A stretch of DNA of 52,342 nt from JBEBXQ01 sp040391535 (GTDB lineage: Bacteria > Bacteroidota > Bacteroidia > Cytophagales > Spirosomataceae): positions 1 through 52,342 of the forward strand of contig JBEBXQ010000012.1 of NCBI GenBank assembly GCA_040391535.1. Direction: 5' to 3'. This document shows, piece after piece, positions 9,327 to 16,908 of this stretch. The stretch's first letter is position 1. Every line of letters begins with the position of its first letter. A model generated the notes under the pieces. It did no database searches, was not told the origin of the DNA, and worked only from the letters and a program-made list of their open reading frames with translations. Position numbers and translations under genes: made by a program.

Positions 9327-9416
9327 TACGGAAAGATGTCGGTTTTCAGCCGAAACCGTTCAGATTCCTTTCCGATACTTCAGAATTCTTGTGGTGACCA
9401 GCAATTGTCCGATATG
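9327..9416. repeat. 90-bp direct repeat, left copy (DinB-gene tail plus hairpin)
   Basis: Identical over 90 bp to 10406-10495 by direct reading, with mismatches on both sides (9326/10405 and 9417/10496). On the minus strand it encodes the last 18 codons (ending QLLVTTRILKYRKGI) and stop of the DinB-like gene plus about 33 bp of 3' flank. It contains a nested hairpin: CGGAAAG (9329-9335) with CTTTCCG (9368-9374), and inside it CGGTTT (9340-9345) with AAACCG (9353-9358). This copy is a non-functional gene tail lying between the cassette and the helicase gene. Confidence 0.95.
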
Positions 9417-9521
9417 ATAGAGAATACTTCCCTGATGTTGCTTTTGCATAATTACCATAATCAAATGCAAGCATTTCCTAACCTAAAAATAGTTTTTTTC
9501 ACTTCCCATTAAAACCAAAAA

Positions 9522-9574
9522 TTTCAGGTATAATCTACATTCGATGGTCATTTGAATATAAATTATACCTGAAA
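9522..9574 (-). terminator. Hairpin downstream of the cassette genes
   Basis: A 13-bp perfect inverted repeat (9522-9534 TTTCAGGTATAAT with 9562-9574) with a 27-nt loop, about 30 bp past the stop of the 68-aa gene. On the minus strand it is followed by a T-rich run, so it can act as the terminator of the two-gene unit. Confidence 0.5.
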
Positions 9575-9602
9575 ATGCAAAAACTAAGGAAATAATAAAT
9601 TT

Positions 9603-9809
9603 CTATTTTTTATTATCAGGAATCCAAAATTTAGAAAACATAAAATTAACAAATAGCTGCACCAAAATCGCATTTATTATTGCCAACCAGAAGCCAAAAT
9701 CCCCTGGATTATAAGATCCCCATGTAACAAATTCCATAAACAAAATACTCATTGTTATTATTGAAACAATGGAGATGGTAAAATTATTCTTATTGATCAG
9801 TTTTGCCAT
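9603..9809 (-). CDS. Small two-helix membrane protein, candidate immunity protein
   Basis: A 68-residue protein made of a short basic N-terminus (MAKLINKNN), a first hydrophobic segment (about 11-30), a short polar turn (GSYNPGD), a second hydrophobic segment (about 38-58) and a charged tail (PDNKK). This is a typical two-pass inner-membrane protein. Its ATG is 4 nt after the stop of the bacteriocin-like gene, so the two are almost surely cotranscribed. Small membrane proteins directly after class II bacteriocin genes are commonly immunity proteins; that role here is inference from size, topology and position, not from recognised homology. It could also be a hypothetical protein unrelated to toxicity. 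Confidence 0.6.
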   Translation of the reverse strand: MAKLINKNNFTISIVSIITMSILFMEFVTWGSYNPGDFGFWLAIINAILVQLFVNFMFSKFWIPDNKK

Positions 9810-9813
9810 CCTT

Positions 9814-10290
9814 TCAGAAATTTATATCTATTAATTCTATTTTAAGATTATGTATACATTCTTCTGGTATTTGCACAGCACTGATTTCCCCATTTACAAA
9901 CTTATTCAAAGCTTGTTCACAAATAGCATCTACACTTTGAACATTCCTAAAGCAGCTTGTCAACAACTCACCAGCAACCCCCACAAGTGTACCTCCAATG
10001 AAGCCATTTGCACCTGCGAGTACTGCTCCACCCACGGCACCAGTAGCAGATCCAATACCAGGAAGTATTACAGTTCCTCCTGCTAAACCAATTTTCAAAC
10101 CACCTACTGCTCCTACTGTACCTGAAATAACTGCGCCTGCCCATACATTTCGCCAATTCACAGTACATCCACCAGAAATTCGGGCATTACCAACCTGCTG
10201 GGGAGCTCCTAATTCAGCAGCCATTAAAGAATATACTTTATCAACTCCACCCTCATTCATAAATTTTAGAAAAGAGGTAGAAAGAGACAA
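9814..10290 (-). CDS. Glycine-zipper, bacteriocin-like protein (double-glycine leader candidate)
   Basis: A 158-residue reading frame from a TTG at 10290; no family is recognised with certainty. Layout: a mostly hydrophilic N-terminal part (1-38), a GG-C junction (ISGGC, 38-42) resembling a double-glycine leader cleavage site, then a long Gly/Ala/Val/Ile region (about 50-107) with many GxxxG-type spacings (GTVGAVGG, GSATGAVGGAVLAGANG), and a cysteine-containing acidic tail (108-158). GG cleavage followed by a hydrophobic glycine-zipper helix is the pattern of pore-forming class II bacteriocins, but the 50-residue tail is unusually long. The same frame is open upstream to 10347, and an ATG at 10345 reads five codons in another frame before TGA, suggesting a frameshifted start (see findings). 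It precedes the 68-aa membrane-protein gene. Confidence 0.55.
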   Translation of the reverse strand: MSLSTSFLKFMNEGGVDKVYSLMAAELGAPQQVGNARISGGCTVNWRNVWAGAVISGTVGAVGGLKIGLAGGTVILPGIGSATGAVGGAVLAGANGFIGGTLVGVAGELLTSCFRNVQSVDAICEQALNKFVNGEISAVQIPEECIHNLKIELIDINF

Positions 10291-10405
10291 GAGCTGGACT
10301 TTCTGTTCTTCATTAAATACGGGAGTATCATTTAATGATAGACATAACTATTAAGTATCCCGAAATCAATTTAAGAAAAATGAAAAGTAGAGAACATTTA
10401 AACAC

Positions 10406-10495
10406 TACGGAAAGATGTCGGTTTTCAGCCGAAACCGTTCAGATTCCTTTCCGATACTTCAGAATTCTTGTGGTGACCAGCAATTGTCCGATATG
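10406..10495. repeat. 90-bp direct repeat, right copy (true end of the DinB-like gene)
   Basis: Identical to 9327-9416. This copy contains the functional 3' end and stop of the DinB-like gene and its nested hairpin (10408-10414 with 10447-10453; inner arms about 10419-10424 with 10432-10437). The hairpin may be the native terminator of the DinB-like gene. Confidence 0.95.
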
Positions 10496-10960
10496 CCGCT
10501 GGGTATGTTCCGCAGCATGAAAAATCAGGCCGATAACAGTAGATGGCAATTGTTTTCTGCCCACACCTCTGAAATCTGTCAGGGTATGCTTATCCGTTGA
10601 CCGGATCTGCCCGATGGCTTTATTTACCTGGTCATCGAATTTTTTCTTTAGAAATTCTACAGTAACAGATGCATCTTCCACACCTTCTCTTTTCAGATAT
10701 TCCAGTTGCTGACCGGAAAGCGGGTTCCCTTCGGCATAGGTAAACAACCGGTCCAGAACGCCCGTCAGATGTTGCAAATGAAAAGCTACAGAGGCCACTC
10801 CTGCCGGCTTTTCCCAAAGCAGCTCTTCCGGAAAATCCTGCATATATACATTCACTTCTTCACGCGCCTGCAACAACGCATGAGCCGCCGGTTGCAGTAA
10901 GGCGGGTACTCCTTCCAGAGGCCCTCTCATCCATACTTCAGGTTGCTGTATTCTGTTCAT
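10439..10960 (-). CDS. DinB-like metal-binding four-helix protein
   Basis: A member of the DinB/YfiT-like superfamily, about 173 residues from the ATG at 10960. Visible features are the three spaced histidine regions: VAFHLQHLTGVLDRL after the first helices, and FHAAEHTQRHIGQLL near the C-terminus, whose histidines normally bind a divalent metal. Some family members are bacillithiol or mycothiol S-transferases; the specific reaction here is unknown. The frame is open to 11017 and would overlap kpsF by 8 nt, but the homologous part begins at the internal ATG (MNRIQQP), preferred here. Its last 18 codons are duplicated 1,079 bp away beyond the inserted cassette. Confidence 0.85.
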   Translation of the reverse strand: MNRIQQPEVWMRGPLEGVPALLQPAAHALLQAREEVNVYMQDFPEELLWEKPAGVASVAFHLQHLTGVLDRLFTYAEGNPLSGQQLEYLKREGVEDASVTVEFLKKKFDDQVNKAIGQIRSTDKHTLTDFRGVGRKQLPSTVIGLIFHAAEHTQRHIGQLLVTTRILKYRKGI

Positions 10961-11009
10961 GGTATATCTGGTTTTCAACCGTAATCTATTGATTTTATGA
11001 CGAATACTC

Positions 11010-11987
11010 TTACACAATTCCTTCTCTGATCAGATCATGCAGGTGTATAAAACCTTCCGGTTTATCCTCATTACTGATTACGACAAGTTGCGTGATACTT
11101 TTCTGCTGCATTAACCGCAACGCCTCCACGGCATAAGCGTCTCTGGTGATTGTCACCGGACGTACAGTCATGATATCGCAGGCTTTGAGGTGAAACAGAG
11201 CCGTTTTACTGAAATGGTTCAGCATGCGCCTCAAATCCCCGTCCGTAATAATGCCGGCCAGTTTGCCGTCTTCTCCTGCAACAGCCGTTGCTCCAAGCCT
11301 TCTGGATGAAATCTCCAGAATGATCTGATCAAGATGCGCCTCGGGAGAAACCACCGGCAGGGCATTGGCACTGATCAGATCACACACCTTTAAGTACAAT
11401 TTCTTGCCCAAAGCGCCTCCCGGATGATAGCGTGCAAAATCCTGCTGTGTAAATCCTCTTACTTCAAGCAGACAGATCGCCAGCGCATCGCCTAATGCCA
11501 GCGCAGCTGTCGTGCTGGTCGTAGGCGCCAGGCCGAGCGGGTCAGCCTCCTGCGGAGCATAGGCATGTAAAATAAAATCAGCGTGTTTACCCAGATATGA
11601 ATCTTTCTCACTCACCATTGCGATCAGTTTCACCTCAGTTCGTTTCAATAACGGAATCAGTACTTTAATTTCTGAAGTATTCCCACTTCTTGAAACAGCC
11701 ATCACGATATCATCATTACGGATCATACCAAGATCCCCGTGAATGGCATCTGCGGCGTGCATAAACAAAGCCGGAGTCCCGGTTGAGTTGAGTGTAGCAA
11801 CGATCTTTTGTCCTATTATGGCACTCTTACCGACACCGGTAACCACCAATCTTCCGGGCGATTGCAAAATGGTTTCCACGCAGGCAGAAAACGAATCATC
11901 TATGTATTTTGTCAGATTCAACAAGGTTTCTGACTCTTGTTTCAAAACTTCTTTTGCTATTAACTGAATATTTTTTTCTAATTTCAA
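11010..11987 (-). CDS. kdsD: Arabinose-5-phosphate isomerase, KpsF/GutQ/KdsD family
   Basis: Converts D-ribulose 5-phosphate to D-arabinose 5-phosphate, the first committed step toward Kdo for lipopolysaccharide. The 325 residues match the family. An N-terminal SIS domain shows GVGKSAIIGQK, MHAADAIHGDLGMI and the signature DPLGLAPTTSTTAALALGDA, followed by HPGGALGKKL; two CBS domains (about 210-325) follow. The only start available is TTG at 11987, since the in-frame upstream stretch contains no ATG and the next internal Met is beyond the first SIS strand. It is divergent from recQ across a 98-bp promoter region. No other Kdo genes are in view, so the symbol rests on family membership. Confidence 0.92.
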   Translation of the reverse strand: MKLEKNIQLIAKEVLKQESETLLNLTKYIDDSFSACVETILQSPGRLVVTGVGKSAIIGQKIVATLNSTGTPALFMHAADAIHGDLGMIRNDDIVMAVSRSGNTSEIKVLIPLLKRTEVKLIAMVSEKDSYLGKHADFILHAYAPQEADPLGLAPTTSTTAALALGDALAICLLEVRGFTQQDFARYHPGGALGKKLYLKVCDLISANALPVVSPEAHLDQIILEISSRRLGATAVAGEDGKLAGIITDGDLRRMLNHFSKTALFHLKACDIMTVRPVTITRDAYAVEALRLMQQKSITQLVVISNEDKPEGFIHLHDLIREGIV

Positions 11988-12052
11988 TTTTGAATTAATT
12001 TTGAAGTAAAAAAAATCGTAAACTTAACTCAGAAAGCACGAACAAAGATAGC

Positions 12053-12060
12053 TAACTTTG
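12053..12060 (+). promoter_or_regulatory. Probable -7 element of the recQ promoter
   Basis: TAACTTTG fits TAnnTTTG exactly and lies 25 bp before the recQ ATG, a normal distance. The -33 TTG is not evident at the expected spacing. Confidence 0.4.
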
Positions 12061-12085
12061 GAATAACCCAATTGCTAAATCAGTA

Positions 12086-14305
12086 ATGATAACTCAAGTC
12101 GATCAATTCACAATTAACACTTTGAAAGAAAAGCTCAAGGAAATTTTCGGTTTCAGCCAGTTTAGAGGCGAGCAGGAAATTATTATTAAAAATATCCTCC
12201 AAGGCAATAACACTTTTGTTATCATGCCAACCGGAGCGGGTAAATCGCTTTGCTATCAGCTTCCTGCGATTGTCAGTGATGGAATGGCCATTGTAATTTC
12301 TCCCCTGATAGCCCTGATGAAAAATCAGGTAGATCAAATGAACGCTTTTGGCATTAATGCACAGTTTCTCAACTCAACATTATCAAAGACTGAAATCAAT
12401 AAGGTCAAAAAAGATGCGCTGAACGGGTCACTGAAGTTATTATACATTGCACCTGAATCTCTTACCAAAGAAGATTATCTTGATTTCCTTCAGAAGACCC
12501 GTATTTCTTTTGTGGCGATTGACGAAGCACACTGTATTTCTGAGTGGGGACATGATTTCCGTCCGGAGTACCGTCGTATCCATGGCATCATCGATAGTAT
12601 CGGGCGGTTGCCCATCATTGCGCTGACTGCCACTGCTACTCCTAAGGTGCAGCAGGATATACGGAAAAACCTGCAGATGGAGGAAGCCGAAGTTTTCAAA
12701 TCTTCCTTCAACAGAAAAAACCTTTATTATGAGATCAGGCCCAAACAGAAAGCCCAGAAGCAACTGATTAAGTATGTTCGGAATAACAAAGGAAAATCAG
12801 GCATTATTTATTGCCTCAGCCGTAAAACAGTAGAGGAAATCGCGGAATTGCTTAATGTCAATGATATCAAAGCACGTCCGTATCATGCCGGGCTCGACAG
12901 CAATACGAGGATGAATAACCAGGATGCGTTCCTTAATGAAGAATGTGATGTTATCGTTGCCACCATTGCTTTTGGCATGGGAATTGATAAACCTGACGTC
13001 CGGTTTGTGGTGCATTACGATGTCCCCAAATCACTGGAAGGTTATTATCAGGAAACCGGCCGTGCCGGTCGCGACGGACTGGAAGGCAACTGTATCATGT
13101 TCTACAGCTACGATGATATCCAGAAGCTGGAGAAATTTAACAAGGACAAATCGGTTACGGAACGTGACAATGCCCGCCATCTGCTCACCGAGATGGTGGC
13201 TTATTCTACATTGGGCGCCTGCCGGAGACGACAGTTACTCAGCTATTTCGGAGAGCATCTGGATAAAGACTGCGGATTCTGCGATAACTGTCTGAAACCT
13301 ACTGAAAAGTCCAAAATACAGGACGAGGCTATTATGATTCTGCGTGCAATCGAGCTGACCGGGCAGCGTTTTGATGCCGAACATATTGCTGATGTACTGA
13401 CGGCTACTACCACCAATCAGTATATCAAAAGTTATGAACATCATTTGCTGGATGTTTACGGAAAAGGTCTTGAGTTTAACGAATCCAGGGAATACTGGAT
13501 TTCAGTAATACGGCAGCTGGTTGTTTTTAACTATATAGCTAAAGACATTGAGAATTTTGGCATTATGAAAATTTCTGAAAAAGGCCAGAATTACCTGAGT
13601 GACCCCTACCCTATTACGATTCATAAAGATCATAACTTCGAAGAAGAAGAGTCCAAATCCGAAGAGGAAGACAACAAGGATTTATCTAATGGAGCAGGAG
13701 GTGCACACGCCTACGACGAAGCACTTTTAGGCATGCTTAAAGCCCTTCGTAAAAGGGTTGCTAAAGAAAAAAACCTTCCTCCGTACGTAATCTTCCAGGA
13801 TCCTTCGATGGAAGAAATGGCCACCACCTACCCTACCACTCAACAGGAAATGGCCCAGATTAACGGCGTAGGAATGGGGAAAGTACAAAAATTCGGTAAG
13901 CCTTTCATTGACCTGATTACCCGCTACGTAGAAGAAAATGATATTGAAACGGCTAAAGATGTAGTCATAAAATCAACGGTGAATAAATCGAAAATAAAGA
14001 TTTATATCATTCAGCAGGTTGACAGGAAGGTAGATCTTGATGAAATTGCCGAAAATAAAGATCTCTCTATGGAAGAGCTGATCGAAGAAATTGAACATAT
14101 CTGCTATTCCGGCACCAAGCTCAGTCTGGATTATTATATTAACCAGATCATGGACCGGGATCGTCAACGGGATATTTATCAGTACTTCCTTACAGCAGAA
14201 TCTGATAACATCTCAGTAGCATTGAAAGAATTTGAAGCTGATGATGTCAGTGAGGAAGAACTCAGGCTGATGCGGATCAAATTCCTTTCAGAACTGGCTA
14301 ACTAA
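12086..14305 (+). CDS. recQ: ATP-dependent DNA helicase RecQ
   Basis: 3'-5' DNA helicase acting in recombinational repair and replication-fork processing. 739 residues. Motifs: 0 (FRGEQEIIIKNIL), I GAGKSLCYQLPA, II DEAH, III ALTATATP, IV SGIIYCLSRKTVEEIA, V VIVATIAFGMGIDKPDVR, VI QETGRAGRDG. The RecQ-C-terminal zinc site is present (ACRRRQLL followed by CGFCDNC), then a winged-helix region, an HRDC domain (about residues 540-620) and about 110 more residues rich in acidic and helical sequence. This C-terminal extension makes it longer than E. coli RecQ and resembles Bacteroidota homologues. Divergent from kdsD; the 116-bp gap to purD makes a separate promoter for purD likely. Confidence 0.96.
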   Translation: MITQVDQFTINTLKEKLKEIFGFSQFRGEQEIIIKNILQGNNTFVIMPTGAGKSLCYQLPAIVSDGMAIVISPLIALMKNQVDQMNAFGINAQFLNSTLSKTEINKVKKDALNGSLKLLYIAPESLTKEDYLDFLQKTRISFVAIDEAHCISEWGHDFRPEYRRIHGIIDSIGRLPIIALTATATPKVQQDIRKNLQMEEAEVFKSSFNRKNLYYEIRPKQKAQKQLIKYVRNNKGKSGIIYCLSRKTVEEIAELLNVNDIKARPYHAGLDSNTRMNNQDAFLNEECDVIVATIAFGMGIDKPDVRFVVHYDVPKSLEGYYQETGRAGRDGLEGNCIMFYSYDDIQKLEKFNKDKSVTERDNARHLLTEMVAYSTLGACRRRQLLSYFGEHLDKDCGFCDNCLKPTEKSKIQDEAIMILRAIELTGQRFDAEHIADVLTATTTNQYIKSYEHHLLDVYGKGLEFNESREYWISVIRQLVVFNYIAKDIENFGIMKISEKGQNYLSDPYPITIHKDHNFEEEESKSEEEDNKDLSNGAGGAHAYDEALLGMLKALRKRVAKEKNLPPYVIFQDPSMEEMATTYPTTQQEMAQINGVGMGKVQKFGKPFIDLITRYVEENDIETAKDVVIKSTVNKSKIKIYIIQQVDRKVDLDEIAENKDLSMEELIEEIEHICYSGTKLSLDYYINQIMDRDRQRDIYQYFLTAESDNISVALKEFEADDVSEEELRLMRIKFLSELAN

Positions 14306-14421
14306 AATCATTACTTACTTATATAAATAAAACGCTGCTCAGGTAACTGATAAAGCGTGAATGAAAAACAGAACACCGCAAAAGATATTGCGAAAACCAA
14401 TTTTAACTGACTTGCGTAATT

Positions 14422-15711
14422 ATGAATATATTAGTACTTGGTTCCGGAGGAAGAGAACATGCATTCGTTTGGAAGATTTCTCAAAGCCCGCTCTGTGATG
14501 AATTATATGTTGCTCCTGGAAATGCCGGTACTGCTGCAATGGCAAAAAATATTGCCGTCAGCTATAATGATTTTGAAGGAATTATTAAAATAATCAGGGA
14601 GAAAGCAATAGATCTGGTCATCGTTGGCCCGGAAGAACCCCTCGTAAACGGTATCGTTGAATTTATCCACGGAACGGAAGGCTTACAGAATATTAAAATT
14701 ATAGGTCCCGGCCAGGCCGGAGCACAGCTGGAAGGCAGTAAGGATTTTGCTAAAAACTTCATGCAAAAATATGGTATCCCTACTGCAGCATCTAAAACCT
14801 TTACCCTGGAAACCATTCTGGAAGGACAGGAATACCTGGCCACCCACTCGCTTCCGGTCGTACTTAAAGCGGACGGACTGGCAGCAGGCAAAGGGGTTAT
14901 TATTGCCGAAACCCACGAAGATGCCGTCAACACCCTGAACGAAATGCTGATGGACGGGAAATTCGGGCAGGCCGGCAATAAAGTAGTAGTAGAGCAGTTT
15001 CTCAAAGGAATTGAGCTGTCAGTTTTTGTGCTGACAGATGGTAAAGACTATAAAATACTTCCTGAGGCTAAAGATTATAAGCGTATCGGACAAGACGATA
15101 CCGGACCGAATACAGGAGGAATGGGGGCCGTTTCCCCTGTACTGTTTGCTGATGAGAACTTCCTGAAAAAAGTGGAAGAGAAAGTCGTCAAACCTACCCT
15201 TAAAGGATTAAATGCCGAGGGTATTCACTACGTGGGCTTTATTTTCCTTGGATTAATGAATGTAAAGGGAGAGCCCTACGTTATAGAATATAATGTCAGA
15301 ATGGGTGATCCGGAAACAGAAGTTGTATTGCCGCGCATCCAGTCTGACCTGGTTGCTCTCATGGCAGCTACAGTAAAAGGAACATTATCTGATACTGAGC
15401 TCATTACATCACCCCAATATGCTGTAACCACGGTTGTCGTGGCGGGAGGATATCCGGGAGATTATGAAAAAGGCAAAGTGATTACCGACATCGATAAGAC
15501 AGAGGATGTGCTGGTTTTCCATGCCGGAACTACATTTAATAAAGATGCTGAAGTCGTGACAAATGGTGGCCGGGTATTAACATTTACCGGTATCGCCAAT
15601 TCTCTGGAAAATGCAGTTTCCAAGTCACAACGTGGCGCATTTGGAGTACATTTTGAAGGAAAATATTATCGTCATGACATAGGTCTCGATTTACTTAGAC
15701 TAAAAGATTGA
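14422..15711 (+). CDS. purD: Phosphoribosylamine--glycine ligase (GAR synthetase)
   Basis: Second step of de novo purine synthesis: ATP + glycine + phosphoribosylamine to GAR. Normal length, 429 residues. N-terminal MNILVLGSGGREHAF, then an ATP-grasp domain with LKADGLAAGKGVIIA, the family signature MGDPETEVVLPR (about residues 294-305), and a C-terminal domain. It heads a very tight run with ricT (10 nt), anmK (11 nt) and lhgO (3 nt), so these four are probably one transcript despite unrelated functions. purB lies about 28 kb away, so the purine genes are not clustered. Confidence 0.97.
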   Translation: MNILVLGSGGREHAFVWKISQSPLCDELYVAPGNAGTAAMAKNIAVSYNDFEGIIKIIREKAIDLVIVGPEEPLVNGIVEFIHGTEGLQNIKIIGPGQAGAQLEGSKDFAKNFMQKYGIPTAASKTFTLETILEGQEYLATHSLPVVLKADGLAAGKGVIIAETHEDAVNTLNEMLMDGKFGQAGNKVVVEQFLKGIELSVFVLTDGKDYKILPEAKDYKRIGQDDTGPNTGGMGAVSPVLFADENFLKKVEEKVVKPTLKGLNAEGIHYVGFIFLGLMNVKGEPYVIEYNVRMGDPETEVVLPRIQSDLVALMAATVKGTLSDTELITSPQYAVTTVVVAGGYPGDYEKGKVITDIDKTEDVLVFHAGTTFNKDAEVVTNGGRVLTFTGIANSLENAVSKSQRGAFGVHFEGKYYRHDIGLDLLRLKD

Positions 15712-15721
15712 GGAGATAAAT

Positions 15722-16897
15722 ATGGGTTGTGGATCATGTGCATCAGGAGCCGGCTGCGGAACGCAGCCATCCGCTTCAGGATGCGGGAGCAGCTCTTCCT
15801 GCGGAACAGGAGGCTGTAATAAAATGAATGTATTTGACTGGCTGGGACACATGAAAATCCCCCAGGCTATGCAGTATAATATTGTTGAGATCAAATTTAA
15901 AGGCGGCAGAAAGGAATATCTCCGCAATACCAATCACCTGAGCCTGACAACGGGCGATTGGGTAGTCTGTGAAATGCAATCGGGTTATCATATCGGTATG
16001 GTATCTCTGCAGGGCGATCTGGTACGGCTTCAGCTGAAAAGAAAAAAAATGGAGGCTGGTGAAGAGTTTAATTCCATTTTCCGGGTAGCCAATGAAAAAG
16101 ATCTTGAAAAGCATATGCAGGCTATCGCACGTGATTTGCCTACTATGTTTCGTACACGCGAAATTATCCGTGAACTGAAACTGAATATGAAGCTGACCGA
16201 TGTGGAATATCAGTCAGATAATACCAAGGCTATCTTTTACTATTCATCAGACGAACGTGTGGATTTCAGGGAGCTCATTAAAGTGCTGGCTTCTGAATTC
16301 CGGATTCGTGTAGAAATGCGGCAGATCAGTCTTCGTCAGGAAGCCAGCCGGCTGGGTGGTATAGGTTCGTGCGGACGGGAATTATGCTGTTCGACCTGGC
16401 TTACCGACTTCAAGAGTATTTCAACCTCGGCGGCACGTTATCAGAATCTTTCTCTGAACCCCGCCAAACTTTCCGGACAATGCGGCCGGTTGAAATGCTG
16501 CCTGAATTACGAGCTGGAGACCTATATGGATGCCCTCCGTGATATTCCGACCATTGATGTGCCGCTGAAAACAAAAAAAGGAGACGCGACACTACAGAAA
16601 ACGGATATTTTCAAGAAAGTAATGTGGTTTGGATTTGACAGAGACAATAACTGGCACTCCGTCCCGATTGATAAGGTACTGGCTATTGTAGATCTTAATA
16701 AAAAGGGGATTATTCCTGAATCACTGGAGATACTTGAACCAGAGCCATCCCGGTTACCTAACAAAGCGACATCACTCAATTCTGATCTGGAAAGCCTGGA
16801 TAAAAAATATAACGAAAGGCCGAAGAAGAAAAAGAAAAGAAAACCAAAGCCTAAATCGCCTAACGGAGCACCTGCTCCCGGACCGAAAGCCGGCTGA
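15722..16897 (+). CDS. ricT: PSP1/RicT (YaaT) family protein with Cys-rich N-terminus
   Basis: Homologue of Bacillus YaaT/RicT, which with RicA and RicF forms a [4Fe-4S]-containing complex affecting RNase Y and phosphorelay; the Bacteroidota role is not established. 391 residues. An N-terminal cysteine cluster (Cys 3, 6, 12, 21, 27, 32) is followed by the PSP1 core and a characteristic cysteine-rich segment (SCGRELCCSTWL and GQCGRLKCCLNYE). The C-terminus is a basic tail (RPKKKKKRKPKPKSP) suggesting nucleic-acid contact. A good GGAGAT ribosome-binding site precedes the ATG. Known members carry a similar N-terminal Cys cluster in this phylum, so it is not a fusion artefact. Confidence 0.88.
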   Translation: MGCGSCASGAGCGTQPSASGCGSSSSCGTGGCNKMNVFDWLGHMKIPQAMQYNIVEIKFKGGRKEYLRNTNHLSLTTGDWVVCEMQSGYHIGMVSLQGDLVRLQLKRKKMEAGEEFNSIFRVANEKDLEKHMQAIARDLPTMFRTREIIRELKLNMKLTDVEYQSDNTKAIFYYSSDERVDFRELIKVLASEFRIRVEMRQISLRQEASRLGGIGSCGRELCCSTWLTDFKSISTSAARYQNLSLNPAKLSGQCGRLKCCLNYELETYMDALRDIPTIDVPLKTKKGDATLQKTDIFKKVMWFGFDRDNNWHSVPIDKVLAIVDLNKKGIIPESLEILEPEPSRLPNKATSLNSDLESLDKKYNERPKKKKKRKPKPKSPNGAPAPGPKAG

Positions 16898-16908
16898 TCC
16901 ATTCTGTT

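Larger units (their letters stand above)
9417..10405 (-). mobile_element. 989-bp inserted cassette between 90-bp direct repeats
   Basis: The segment between the two identical repeats is visibly richer in A/T in its non-coding parts than the flanks and holds only two genes, a bacteriocin-like gene and a small membrane-protein gene. Recombination between the repeats would remove 1,079 bp and leave an intact DinB-like gene followed directly by the helicase gene, which is presumably the ancestral order. No integrase or transposase is inside, so it is at most a passenger or a relic of a Campbell-type integration. From 9417 to 9602 I see no gene, only AT-rich sequence and one hairpin. Confidence 0.6.

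Noticed and set aside
9300..9512. Plus-strand 70-codon frame across the left 90-bp repeat
   Set aside because: It runs antisense through the helicase start and the duplicated gene tail; composition is not protein-like.
9998..10354. Proline-rich plus-strand frame of 118 codons inside the cassette
   Set aside because: It is the antisense shadow of the glycine codons of the minus-strand gene, which has the operon partner and terminator on its own strand.
13924..14305. RecQ C-terminal extension considered as a fusion or second domain gene
   Set aside because: Bacteroidota RecQ proteins commonly have such a tail after HRDC; no separate domain motif is visible.
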